This document shows, piece after piece, positions 33,918-46,345 of a DNA stretch of 64,000 nt. The position numbers and the translations under genes are program-made. Source of the stretch: Immersiella caudata (Eukaryota; Ascomycota; Sordariomycetes; Sordariales; Lasiosphaeriaceae); contig JAULSU010000007.1 of NCBI GenBank assembly GCA_030512335.1, forward strand, positions 744,001 to 808,000. The letters are read 5' to 3'. A model generated the notes under the pieces. That model was not told where the DNA came from. It worked only from the letters and a program-made list of their open reading frames with translations, and did no database searches. How positions within the stretch are numbered: the stretch's first letter is position 1; each line of letters opens with the position of its first letter.

Positions 33918-36900
33918 TGGCCGATAGCAGCCGCGACCAGCATGGCCACGGTGAATAGACTGGTGTGGGTGCGGGTGTGCGAGCGCACGGTGACAATCTA
34001 ACGAGCGGAAAGCTGTGATCTGGCCTTGGATTATTGTATGGATATCCCCGACACGACAGGAAAGGAAAGGAAACGAACAAACGCATATGGGTTGGTTTGG
34101 CACACCAGGACTGGCAAAGGCGGGACGAAAGCAAGCCCCTGAACTCGGACACGACGACTAGGCTGGGGTGGGGACATGCTCCTTTGTACCATTTTTTCCG
34201 CTTTTTTTGGTTTCAATCGCATTATCTTTCTAGGGGAGGGGGGGCATCATATGTATGTATGGATTGATGCGCTGCTTGGGTTTATCTGTTCGCTTTTGCA
34301 CAGCAGCAGCCTGTTTTGTAGCTTTATGGCTTTGTCTCTTCTGGATTATGAGTGGCTTTGGAGATGGATTAGGACGGCTTGATGCGGAGATTGGTGGGAG
34401 CAGGACTACGTAGATTGTTTGTATTCTCTGTGCTGGGAGTATCGGAGAATGACCAAGCAGATGGATCGTGTCAGTCACAAGGCATCCTGACACTGTGATT
34501 TGGGGGGGCGATCCTCGTCTGCTGGTCGTGACCTGTATTGAGGTTGTTGAGACTGGCCTGAAGCTTCCTCACACCCTCACCAAGGCAACGCGGTCAAGCG
34601 TGTGCTAACTATTGGTAATGTTCGGTCTTTTGAACGAGGATGATTCTTGTAAGACATCTAGAATATCATGACTGAGCTTCGGCCCACACATTCACAGCCC
34701 GTGTTCAAGTATTGACAGATGATGAATATCATTAGCTGTTTGATTTCACGCACCCTTCGCTCAGGTAGAGAAGGGGATGCCATATGGGGGTCACGCATTC
34801 TAGGCTTGTGACTTCATCGGGTAATTTTCTATTATGGAGGGGGTGGAAGTTGCCTAGATCACCATGATGGATGTGATAGTTGTCAGCTTTCAGTGGCAAA
34901 ATGGTCAGGGGGTGGTACTTGTGTATTTGAGGCAGTGTTTTGGTATTTTCCGAAGTCTGTGCAGATGGGACGTGCACATATAGCTCAGGTACGTACATCT
35001 AGCACTTGAGGGGTAGCTGCGGTTCGTACTTGCAAGGTACCCGGGCAGTTTGGGAGTTGGCTTTAACTTTCGCCGCTGATCTCGAAGAAAGCTTGTCATA
35101 TCAGTCACCCTTCTAGGGTTGGCCTCTTTTCACTGTATGAACTAACACCCGAAGAGCAGCAGTACCAGGCAGGCCATTGAAAAATGGACAGTCGAAAACG
35201 ATCACTTTGGTGAGGTATTATCTGCCTCCATCTCTTGGCTCAAGAATTCAAGCCGTCGCTAAGAATTATTTGTTTCAAGTCTTTGAGGCGTGGCAACCTA
35301 CAGTTCTCGGCAACATGAGGTAAGGGTAAGCACGGGAAGAAAATGCGCACCTCTCGTCTTCGGCCGGGTCAACCTCTTCGGCAGACAGTCCAGCCTGCGT
35401 CCGTGCCCATGTCCGCATGTCGGAGCCGTTGGGCGTCGGCATGATACCCAGAGCTGCGAGGCCGAGGTAGTAGCTTGGCGGTAATAGTGCGCTGTGATGA
35501 GGCTGATGGTGTGGCAGCCATCTGCGACTCACACCCATCACTCCCCGCGTCTTCCCCGCCTTTGAGCTGGCCAAGGGCAGGCGATTCCCTTCTTGGTATT
35601 CCGAGGTCTCGTGCCAGGGTTCTTTGATAGCTTGATCGAGATCTGGGGGCCCAGTTGCGGCCCGTAGTGTTGAGCTGTTGAGCCCACCGGCGCTGGAGGA
35701 TGGACGATGACGTTGGTAATTCAATGACAGATCGGGTCACCTGCATGCCTTAGAGCAGAATTGCCTTGCAACACCACTGCTAGTGTCGTTGATGCTGGCC
35801 AGATCTGCTTCAGGTACCATCTTTCCGCGTCCCATTGGTCGTTGTCGGCGGTGAATAGCGGTAAGACAAGCGCTAGAATCTAAGATGCAGGGACTTGTGC
35901 CACCTAGCCTCAGGTACTGCTGATGTTCTTGAGCTATTCTCTTCAAGTCAATGGTACCTAACGGTGGCCAAACGAGTCCAACACAAGTGCAGCCCGGAAA
36001 ACTGCCCATCCTCGTCACAACTCCCGAAAGCCGGGCTCCCGCCCAGGTGCTGCCCGCTCGTCTGTGGGTGCCTGATGGATGATGTTACCCACGCGCGGGA
36101 AGGCAAGGCAGGTCTTGCGTGGATTGGGATAGCATAAGCGAGAATCGGAATGTGGGATGGAGGAATGGTGGTAGTGCGGCGATGATGGTGGATGGGATTC
36201 GAGTGTACCGGGAATCTGGAAGATGACAGGGACGCTTGGCGTAGTATTCTTAGTAGTACAGTTGACACTGTCTCACGATGGCCTTCCGGGTTGGGCTGGC
36301 TGGGCAAAAAGGCACCTGGTCGAGCGTTGTGTGAAGAAGATGCAGGCAATTAATATCCTGCCGTCCCGTTCCACACCAATTCCCCATTTTGATCGGCGAA
36401 CTCATGCGCCCGCACCCAGGCCGCCCCTTAGAAGCCCTCCAAGCCCTCCAGCGCCCGCTAGAGCTCCAGAGTTCCTTCCCTAAGTCCTCCTTCCAAAACG
36501 CCCTCTAGCGTCGGTGCGCGTCCACCCACTCGACGAGGTGCAGCGCAGCCTCCCATCTCAACTTAAGCGACCTTCGGCAAAGCGACGGTTCCCGTGTGTT
36601 CCCCTCGCAGTCTGCAGCTCCGCAAATTGTACCCGTCCTTCTCATACCGGTAGGGCAGTCCTTTCATCCCTTCTTTTCCCCATCTCCACCCCCCTCTACC
36701 AAACTTCGACCCCTCGATCGCGACGCTTCCCCTCATCAGCTGCTCGCGCCTTCCTTCAACGTCGCTTCGTTGTTACCTTACCCTGCCCGCTTACCCGTGA
36801 AGCTGGCTGTGCTTTCCGTCCTGCTGACTGAGAATGCCGAGCAGATCCATGCAATGATGCAACTTGCCGACAGATTGATTGGTTGCCAGCCAGTCCAGTA

Positions 36901-37760
36901 GACAACCCCCTTTTTGCGCTTTCTCGTCGCCCTCGTCGCCTCCAACCCCTGGATGCCGGCCGCCAACCGCAACTACGCGCCTTGATACCACATTACACTT
37001 GTCGATCCCCCGTTTCCGAACATGGCACGATGGCACGGCCTGGCAGCCGTGGGATACCGCTTGACGGCCAAGAGGTCCGCAAGCCGCACGCAGCCTCCGA
37101 CTCCTCGCACTCGCACGACCCCCTTTTTCTCCGAGCTCCCACCACGGCGGGCCTGTTGTAGCTGCCTTTGCGCAACCTGTTACCAAAGCTGGACGCTCGC
37201 TTGCGAACCCTCCACACCACTCTGTCGGTCGGCGCAGCGACTATTGAAATGTGAAAACCTTGGTCAGGGGGCCGGCATCGCAGCTCACTCACAAGTTACG
37301 AGGTGGTGGCGTTCAGCCCGTGGGAGCCGAGAGTCCAACCCGAGACTCGCAGCCTTCGTCCCAGCGTCCTGGCAAGGGCTAAGGTTCCATTGCGTGTCGG
37401 TGTCGTCTTGTCAACTCCCAAGGGTATGATCCACTACCATGGGGACTTTCTTTTCCGGCCATGTTGGACATGGGAGAGCTTGTCTAGGGCGGCGCCTAGA
37501 ATGCGTGCGCCGTGCGACAAGCCACATGGTCTAGATGTCGTACACAGCCTGCGACTGTCCGCCTCTCGAGCACGCGGTCCTCGTGCTTCTATATCAAGGC
37601 CATCCAGACTCGCCTTTTTCCTTTCGTCTTCCTCGTCGAGTAGCCTTCGAGGTGACAGCACAACCCATTCTTGTCAGTCCTTGCCGTGGACATTTTTTCC
37701 TTACTTCTCTCTTGTCTATGATTTGATATACTTCAACGGTTCCTTCTTTCACCGTCAGCC
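33918..37760. other. 3.8-kb intergenic region between kinase and laccase genes
   Basis: No supported gene. Near 34020-34080 AGGAAAGGAAAGGAAA-type repeats occur in the kinase 3' flank. Short minus-strand frames at 35275-35746 look mildly protein-like but match nothing I know. From about 36380 to 37760 the plus strand is C/T-rich with few purines, as in the long leaders and promoters of fungal secreted enzymes. Confidence 0.45.
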
Positions 37761-39976
37761 ATGATGTTCAATCTTATGAGCACCATGCTCACCTCTTGCT
37801 TCCTCCTGTGGGGCCTACTTTTGAGCACTGCTGCTGCTCTTGTGGCCCCCCAGCCTGTCTCAGAAGAGATTCACGGGCTGGAGCGCAGACAGACATGCAA
37901 CACTGTGACCAACAGGCAGTGCTGGACCACCTCTCCGGCCTTCAACATCAACACAGACTACGATGTATCATGGCCAAACACCGGGGTGACCAGATCGGTA
38001 AGTTCTTCAGCCCCCTGAATTCTTGTTTGAAAAATGGCTGCTAATGGGCGTGTAGTACACCTTCACTCTTACGGAGCACAACACCTGGACGGGCGGCGAT
38101 GGCCGCACGAAGATCAAGGCAATGCTTGTCAATGGTGGGTTTCCAAAGGCTTTGAAAAATGATCAAAGCATCTTATGCTGACGTTGACTTCGCAGGCCAA
38201 TTCCCAGGTAGGCAATCTGAGGGAAGCATGAAGAGTTGTCCCAAATGCTGACCAAAGCGCTTCTGCAGGCCCAACTATCAATGCCAGTAAGTCATAACTG
38301 CCACGCTTATGTTTTGTCTCTGAAACCGAACTCTAACTTCCTTTGGCAGACTGGGGAGACCGAATCAACATCACGATCATTAACAATCTGCAAACCAACG
38401 GGTATGTCGAAAGTTGTCTGCACAGATGATTAAAACGGCAGAGTTAACCATTGCCAACAGTTCATCAATCCACTACCATGGCCTCCGTCAGCTCAACACT
38501 AACATCATGGACGGCGCCGGTGGCGTGACTGAATGCCCTATTGCGCCAACGAAGAGCAAGACACACTCCTTCATTGCCACCCAGTACGGCACAGCATGGT
38601 AAGTACTGAGACATGCCTCCGTGGACAGCCCGGAAGCTGGGTGTGATTAGATAGTCGCAGGCTGACACGCCGGGCATAGGTACCACAGCCACTTCTCTGG
38701 CCAGTACGGCAACGGCCTTCTTGGTCCCATTGTGATCAAAGGGCCTTCGTCAGCCAACTACGATATTGATCTCGGCCCACTCTCGGTTTCGGACTGGTAC
38801 CTCGGCTCCATGAACCAGCTCGCGCATCGCGTAATGTACACGACCAACCCGTTCATTCCTGGCTTTCCCGGCTCGCCGCCCAATTCCGACAACGTCCTGT
38901 TCAACGGCAAGAATATCAACCCCGTTGGGGCCGGCGGCAGCTACCAAAAGTTTGTCCTCACCCCTGGCAAGAAGCATCTCGTCCGCCTCATCAACACCTC
39001 GGTCCACCATGGCTTCGTTCTCAGCATGGTGAACCATCCTTTCCAGGTCGTCGCGACCGATCTTGTTCCTATCACCCCAGTCAGCGTGAACAGCTTGTTT
39101 GTCGGTGTTGGACAGCGATACGACGTCATCATCAACGCCGACAAAGCCGTCGGAAATTACTGGTTCAACGCATCCTTGTCCACTGCGCCATGTGGCATCT
39201 CGAACAACGCGCGTCCGGCCATGATTTTCCAGTACAGCGGCGCGCCCAACACCAATCCCACAACTCCTGGCAGCGCTCCGACTGACGCCCGCTGTCAAGA
39301 CGCCCTCAACTACGCTCCCATCGTGGCCAAGTCAGCACCAGTATCCTCTTATAGCCCCGCTCCGGGAACAACGCTCAACACCAGGCTTACGGTCGACAAC
39401 TCCATCGCCCGTGTGTTCTGGCCCGTCAATGGCGTGCCCATGAAGGTCAACTGGAACAATCCAACCCTCGAGTACGTCAAGAACGGCAACGTGGGGACTA
39501 TGCCAGCCGACACGAACGTCATCTCGGTTCCTACCGCCAACGTCTGGACCTTCTGGCTCATCCAGAACAACAGCTCTATCCCGCATCCCGTCCACCTTCA
39601 CGGCCACGATATTCTGATCCTCGGCGCGTCTCCTCCGCTAGCCACACCTCAGATCCCAGGAAATGTCATGCGCCCATACAATCACGCTGTGGACGGCCCT
39701 AACCTGAGAGCGACCAACCCAACCCGTCGCGACACCACCATGCTGCCAGCCTGGGGTTGGCTGCTCGTCGCCTACAGGACCACCAACCCCGGTGCGTGGC
39801 TTTTCCATTGCCACATCGCCTGGCACGTATCTCAGGGCTTCAGCGTGCAGTTCCTAGAGCAGTTGAGCTCTATCCCGACGACCATGAACCTCAATGAGCT
39901 GACAGCCAACTGCAACAATTGGGATGCTTACTACCCTGCCAACTCGCCATTCTTGCAAGACGACTCCGGTATCTGA
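37761..39976 (+). CDS. laccase (ascomycete multicopper oxidase)
   Basis: Seven exons (37761-37997, 38056-38134, 38196-38207, 38269-38286, 38350-38401, 38461-38598, 38680-39976) give 610 aa. A signal peptide is followed by a Kex2-like GLERR|Q propeptide site. All four copper motifs are intact: HYHG, WYHSHFSGQ, HPVHLHGHD and HCHIAWH. The C-terminus DDSGI resembles the DSG(L/V) plug of ascomycete laccases that blocks the trinuclear site tunnel. The enzyme oxidises phenols and reduces O2 to water outside the cell. Exons 3 and 4 are only 12 and 18 nt, yet each junction keeps the family text NGQFPGPTINANWGD. Introns are 58-81 nt. Typical regulation by copper, aromatics or development cannot be read here. 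Confidence 0.95.
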
Positions 39977-42527
39977 GTTCTTTCTCCCTCTCTAGAAGGA
40001 CGTGTATCTATGCAGTTTTGTTGAACATTTTCATTCTCACATTCGCTACGGTGTTGAATTTATTTCTTGGAGGTGTCGTTCCCAGCTTTTCTTTTCCCAC
40101 AGCTGGACCCCTGGAGCGGACGGCCTGGAAGTTATACAACTGACTCGGATTGAGCAGCTCGGTGTCGAACTTGGAAGGGCCGATGTGTGTTGGTGTACAG
40201 ACTTGAGTATAAAGCCTAGCAGATACCAGTAGCTTGAGGACTTTTCGGTCAAGCAACAAACATGTTCATTGAATATCCGGGCTGTGACGTGTTTCCCTGC
40301 GGAAGACACGTGATTGATTCACGAAGAAGAGATGTGACACAATTGACACTGGCGGACTACTATGGTGACAAGGGGCCGACAACCTTGTTAGCCTGTGGTC
40401 GTCTGTCAAATTTTCTTGCGTCCCTTTTTGTAGGCAGGTACTTATCTCCAATTGGGATCTCAAGTGGAAATATTTCGCAAGCCTGACGGATCATACCTTT
40501 TGTTCGGCCCTCTTCGCCGTCTGAATAGTTCTGGTTTGACTCGTCTTAAGAACTTGCCACCCTATCAATATCACAGCCGAGTCAATGGGCGTGATTCGGA
40601 GGTTTAAACGCCTCTCGTCCGAGCGGACACCGGATAGCCCCTTTCTTCTCACCGGAGCCTTCGTAGTACCTACATTAGCTCTCAGCTACCTATACATTGG
40701 CCCTCGTGGTGATCTCATAGACTCGGAAACAATGTTCACTCGTTGCTTGAGTACCACCCTGGTCATCTCGCTTGCAACTGCGTGTTATCTTCGTTCCCCC
40801 GTGGGGAATCCTATTTCCGGTCCAGAAATCCGAATCAGCAAAACATCGACCACTCCTTGTTAAATCCCGAGCCTTGTCTCTCGAGACTGGAGAGTTCCTG
40901 TTGTTCGTTCTTACCGTGCTTGTATTTATAATTCGTGGCCAGAATACTATTGTAGCCGAAACAAACACCAGCTCGCATATCTGGTGGATGATAGCTTTGG
41001 ATTTCATCCATTTACTTGTCTTCAGGTTCCATTCAAAGAAACCATTGGATGGTGTCACCCACCGCTCTCCATGCAACCACCACCCATCTGCTACCATTTA
41101 GCGGAGCAGCACAACCAACTTGGCCCCTACGCAGCTGACAAAAGTACCTGAATCAATCTTAGGCGACTTTGTCCATGTGTAGCTCTGTCGTTCGTCCCCA
41201 ACTCTTTGAGTTGTCACACCCAGAAACACCCAGACCCCGCGTCTTCTGCCGTGCTCGGAACACAGCTCGTCAAAATAGACGGACGTACTGGTATCAACAA
41301 CTGCCATGCCCAAGGAACGCCTGGCCGCGCGTTGAACCGAAAGTTGACGCCATCGAGACAAAAGACATATGAAATCCGGAGGAGACCAAAAGATGTGCTG
41401 CGTCAGGTATTTCAAAGTATTTTTGATCAACCTCCCTAGCAGAAGACTTTGATGTATGAGCCGAGTCTTTACCCTCGTATCAGGAAGCCAAAGGGTCCAT
41501 TTCAGGCATGGGTGGTATGGCGTTCATGGCATGATGTTGGATCCGAAGAGCATACCTAACCTCACGCTGCAGGGCATCGGCTGGTCGGACACACCTGCCT
41601 CCGTTTTGGAAGCGGGGTCTGGCTTGATGAGCCTGAGAAATCAAAAGTTCAGGATGTCGTCGGGACCGAGGGCGGGGAGGGAGTTGAATGCAAAAAATAG
41701 CGCCGTTTTAAAGCGGTCGGTATCGAGCCAAGGAGATCTTCCCGCTCGTCCCGTTCGTTCGGGCCTGCAGTAGACCAGACCCCCTTCGAATTGCGGGGCT
41801 GAGAGGTCCGGATCACCGACCCACCCGCCACCACCTGAGCACCTGCCACAGTTCTGCTCGGCATGGAGAAGCAGCATTGACGCCGGAATTGAGGTCACAC
41901 CGATTCCACGCAGCAGCGCCCGCTACCCCGCCGAATAGCCCGATTAATCCGGACTACAGTCGACATGTTGCTCATTCTTCGTGATTCCATCCCCTGACGG
42001 GGACTTGGGTGAAGTCATTGCTGCGCCGGATTACCCCACAGGTTTCAGGGCCGCGGCAAGGACAAAATCTACCCAGGGAGAGAGAGCTCGATCAGCCGGT
42101 TGGAGAAGTGGAGATTGGAGTAACCCCCTCCTTTCGCGTCCTGAATATCGTGTTCGGCGGAACGTCCGCAAGCCTTTTTTGGTATCTGAACCAAGGGGGA
42201 ACAAGGTATCTCTGTGTGCCGAGATGACGGAGGGCGATTACCCAGCGTAGCACCCACTCGGGACAGATGCTTGCACCACATTGGCTTCGGACGTGATGCC
42301 GCTGAGAGGGCGCGCCTATAGATCCGCCCCACATCGTCTCGCGTGTGTCCCTTGATGGTAGATTCCCTACGGATTTCGAGCACCCTTGTAGAGACAGAGC
42401 GGGCGAGGGATATGTTGGTATAAAGGTTGGACTCCCGGCTTTTTTTTCTCTTCCCGCCGTGTACCAAGATTCTTCAAGACAACACACAGCTTCAAAACAC
42501 CGTCAAGCACCACTAAACCGCATCAAA
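39977..42527. other. intergenic region between laccase and small hypothetical gene
   Basis: 2.5 kb. Only short unsupported frames in both directions. I see no mobile element ends or tandem repeats. Confidence 0.5.
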
Positions 42528-43004
42528 ATGGGCATTCCAGTCGCTAGCTTTGGCACCAAGGCAGAGTTCGCCGATGCCATCTCAGACAGCCTGCTCCCCG
42601 AGTTTGACGGTGTGTATCCGATGCCTGTCCCTCTTGATGACTCTTCAGAACAAGGACCTAACAATATAACAGTCGTCCATGTCTCCCTCAACGCTGAGGC
42701 TGCCCTTTCCGAGCTCCCCGCCATCGCCTCGGGCAACCTTGATACTCCGCCCGCCTCGGGTCTCGGGACTAACACCTCGGCCGATCCTAGTGCTCGCAAG
42801 GCCCCTAAGGCCATTATCTTTGCCGGAAATCTCCCCGAGGCTGATATCAAGGGAGTCCAAGACGCCGTCTCTGCCGTTGCTCCCGCCGTCAAGTTCATCC
42901 TCATCACCAAAGAGGACATTCTCGGCGCTGGTGTGGCTGGTCCCCCGGACCCGAAAGTCATTGCCCAAATCCTGAAGGACAAGTTGACCGCGGCCGCTTT
43001 GTGA
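42528..43004 (+). CDS. small conserved-looking hypothetical protein (158 aa)
   Basis: Single exon, 158 aa. The ATG is preceded by CATCAAA, a good fungal start context, and a leader rich in CAAC/ACAC. The chain alternates predicted strands and helices: NNITVVHVSL, KAIIFAGNL, AVKFILIT, a Pro-rich loop and a closing helix. That is a Rossmann-like alpha/beta outline without a recognisable dinucleotide or catalytic motif. It resembles small uncharacterised Pezizomycotina proteins with an APKAIIF-like strand, from memory only. No signal peptide or membrane segment. Neighbours give no functional clue. Codon use is C/G-ending like the surrounding genes, so I consider it real. Confidence 0.75.
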   Translation: MGIPVASFGTKAEFADAISDSLLPEFDGVYPMPVPLDDSSEQGPNNITVVHVSLNAEAALSELPAIASGNLDTPPASGLGTNTSADPSARKAPKAIIFAGNLPEADIKGVQDAVSAVAPAVKFILITKEDILGAGVAGPPDPKVIAQILKDKLTAAAL

Positions 43005-45305
43005 GCTGGCAACGTCTCGAGAGACGAGGCTGGAACTCTCAAACTGAGCGTGGCGCGATGTGTGGCAGTATGTCAAATGACTGGCGTGGTGGCAAAGTTG
43101 CGATTGGTAGAGTTGAATGTTGGGTTGAGCTTTGGATTTTTTTGGGATTTTGGATTTTGGATTTATTGCTGCAAGCCATGAATAAACGCAACGTATAAAA
43201 AAACACAAACACCAAGGCCTCGTGTTCGAACAAAAGTGGGTATTGATGCCTTTTCACAAGCCAGAGGGGGAACCCAAAAAAAAACGGCCGTATCCTGAAG
43301 GTGGCCCTTTTCGGCGTCAAAATGACCTCAACGAAGGATGCCTAGCGAGCCGGCACTCAAACCTTGAGCCAGAATATAACCACCTCTGCTCTCCCCCTTT
43401 CTACCGCGTGCTGGACATGTGCGTTTGTTGGCAGGCAGGTAGCCCACGAAGAGACTGGTCATCGGGTTTCAAAGCCCCCGCCTTGACTGCGACTGCCTTG
43501 GCGAGCTACGTGCATTGATTCTATCCTCGGAAACCTCGGTGCCTTCTCCTTTGGTGATCATGTTGAGAGATCACGTGGCGCTGAATGGGTAGCCTTCCCT
43601 CCGACAAGGTCATGATTGAGCGGCACGTGGCCCCCCTGCAAGTCCTCGGGGTGAAACCTCGAGTTTGATTAATCAAGTTGACGAGGCTCAGCCTTTCGTT
43701 TCTGAGATCCCCTAGGTAATTCTTCAGAGACTGCACCTCGCGTCGCTGTTCTCTCACTGCGACTCCTGTCTGCCCAGGCAATGAACCGTAAGTAGGTCGT
43801 TCGCTCCTGTAACAAATCCATTATCAATTAAGAGAATGTAAATGGCCCCTTGGCGCCGTCCTGCCTGAGTGTTTTTGCCTGTTGAGTGCGTCTCAATTGG
43901 CGCCTTCCTTCTGGTGAATGCCCAGAAAAGGCAGAGTGGCCTGGGTGAGTGTCTTAGAAAATATTCGTCCCCTAGCAGCCTGCATGGGGACTCTAGGATT
44001 GTGTTCCCTTCCTCTTTGGAAACCGGACTTGCCCTTAAAGAGTGCAACTGTCGATGGTACTCGTACCGTACCGAGGCTGGCAGGCTGGTTTGCTCAGCTG
44101 CTCCAGGTTGGACGCTTGCGAAGATGATTCTTGAACCGACAAGTGAGGCACCAAGGGCTTTTGCTTGATGGAGTAGTGGGCACGACGAAGCCAATGTGGC
44201 ACTCAAGATGGCCGTGGTCTACCCCTTGAGGAAGAGGGTGGAGAGAATGCGTAAGGGCTCCCATATTTTGGCAGAGCTCTAGGCATGAGAGGCCGGCGCT
44301 GCAGATTGTACTGAGCGTCGGATAGTTGCTGCCAATGGGGCATCATGTGTGTCTCGGGAGCCTTGCGCCACCCAAGCTGCCACTGGCGAGATCCCTTGGC
44401 GCCATGCAGCAGATGGGTCGATTCAAGTCCACAAGCGGAAGAAACGTGCGACTATGGTCCGAAATTTTCGCTGTCGCTTCGTGGACTCTTCTCGGCTGTC
44501 ACAATATCTTCATTGTTTTGGTCAGCTCTCTATTGCATTTTTTGTCGGGTTGCTGGGTCCCGTCAGTTATTGTAGTCCAGTCGGTTCGTTGTTGGTTTCC
44601 AGTACGTAGCCAGCCTTGGGTGACTAGCGCTTGCCCGCAGGTCACGTGGACTACCCCATCTCCGGCGTCACAGGTTGCGGCAGCGAGACAAAGTGCCGTT
44701 GAATTCGGAGAATTGATTGGGCAGGGATTTTTCCAGTTCACCCAGGGGCGCTCTCAGGCGACCCCAGCCGCCGCCAGAAGCTCCCCACTCCATCCCAGCC
44801 ACAAGCCTTGCTCATCGCCTCATTGTCGCCGCAATCCGCTGCTTGCATCTATTTGCACACTCAGAGCAAGTGCGTCCGTCTCATCCACGTCGGCGGCTCA
44901 ATCCCTCAAAGCCGCATTTTCAGTCGTCCCATGCCAGCCGTCCCAACTGCGCAAGGGCTCGCGGTGCTATATCGGTCAGTGTCGTGCCACAGGTAGCGGC
45001 GGATCTCTCCACGCTTCCGGTGCTCGCCTCCGTTCCGTCCAGACCATCCGCTGGCGACTGCCGATCACTTCTTCTCGACGCAGGCGAAAACATTGGCCCT
45101 CGACGCAACGGCGAAACACATCGTCACCGAATCGCTAAAACTCTTCGAACATTAATACTCCAAACCTAGTCGCCGCCACCTGTTCATCCCTTGGGTTATT
45201 TTTCGAGGGCGCCCTGGACCTTGTGCGGGGGCCTGACCACGTTGCAAGCGCGATCGCAAACCATCAGCTCAACACCTGGTTGATGCGCGTTGGGAGAACC
45301 ACGCC
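43005..45305. other. intergenic region between the small gene and SWIB gene
   Basis: 2.3 kb. TTTGGATTT-like units repeat at 43130-43166. One copy of a dispersed short repeat lies at 43168-43217 (listed). From about 44740 on, C-rich sequence is likely the promoter and leader of the SWIB gene. No gene supported. Confidence 0.5.
43168..43217 (+). repeat. dispersed 3'-flank repeat, copy 1
   Basis: A 22-nt block around CCATGAATAAACGC and, 14 nt later, CACAAACACCAAGG. Both blocks recur in the same order and strand at 61477-61532. The block includes AATAAA and lies about 165 nt after the stop of the small hypothetical gene. Confidence 0.6.
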
Positions 45306-46345
45306 ATGTCTTCCCCTTGTGAGCCCGACCAGCTGTCGCCAAACTTTACAGTCGTGCTGACTTGCTGCAGTGACCACGGAGGAGAAGTCCCACTACACGC
45401 GCATCATCGATGGCATCCTCAATGCCGCAGATCTCCAGACGGTAACCCGCAAGAAGATCCGTCAAGGCCTGGAGGCTGCGATCGACAAGGATCTTAGCGA
45501 CCAAAAGGTATGCTCACCGGCGTGTTAGTGTTTGGGCATTGGAACATGTTTTGCTGACTGATGGCCTACCCGGTGTTGCAGGATGCGATCAAAAGTCTGA
45601 TAGAGGCTCGCTTCGACGCCGTTTCTTCCAAAGCTACCCAAGCCATCCCGACCCCTCCGTCCGGCACAGCGGGAGACGTTTCACCGAAACATGAGACGAA
45701 CGGGGGCTCGCCATCAGACGAAGCAGATGCTGGCGCTGACGGCGAGATTGAGGTCTCCCTGCAGCCAGCCAAGAAGAAACAAAAGCGAGAGAGTTCAAGC
45801 GAAGATGCTGATGCAAAGCTTGCTGCCGAGCTCCAAGCGCAAGAGAATAGACTCTCTCGCGGTCCTCGTACCCGCGGAGGGGTGACTGGCAAGGCGGCGA
45901 AACCGGCGAAAGCCAAGGCCAAGGCAAAGAAGCCCAAAAAGAAGAGCGAGAAACGAGTTCGGTCAGATGACGATAGCGGCGCAGATGGAGGCTCGGACGC
46001 CGACAACAAGCCAAAACGAAAAGCCGGTGGTGGATTTCAGAAGCCCTTTAACCTCAGCTATCCACTCCAGGAGGTATGTGGTGAAGCACAGGTAAAGCAC
46101 CCCCAAACGAGGCCTCTGCAACTTATCACGCATGCATGGGCTGACATAGAATCTAGCTATCTCGCCCCCAAGTGGTCAAGAAGCTTTGGGAATACATCAA
46201 AGGCAATGAGCTTCAGGACCCCAATGACAAGCGTCAAATAGTGTGCGACGATAAGTTGCAGGCAATCTTCAAACAGGGCCGGGTAGACATGTTCCAGATG
46301 AACAAGTTGCTCGGACATCAGCTCTATCCGATCGAGGAAGAGTAA
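45306..46345 (+). CDS. DEK_C and SWIB/MDM2 domain chromatin protein (Tri1/Uaf30-like)
   Basis: Four exons (45306-45318, 45371-45507, 45582-46091, 46157-46345) give 282 aa. The first coding exon is only 13 nt. Its splice gives MSSPLTTEEKSHY and the later junction GEAQ|LSRPQVVKK restores the SWIB fold. The N-terminal DEK_C domain (about residues 5-70) has RIIDGILNAADLQTVTRKKIR. A Lys/acid-rich linker carries likely nuclear localisation signals (KAKAKAKKPKKKSEK). The C-terminal SWIB domain (about 200-280) ends LLGHQLYP. Yeast relatives are Uaf30, a subunit of the RNA polymerase I upstream activating factor, and Tri1. Nuclear DNA or chromatin binding is expected. Confidence 0.9.

Noticed and set aside
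44326..45138. 270-codon plus-strand frame before the SWIB gene
   Set aside because: Ser/Arg/Cys-rich random-looking composition in the C-rich promoter region of the next gene; no homology recognised.
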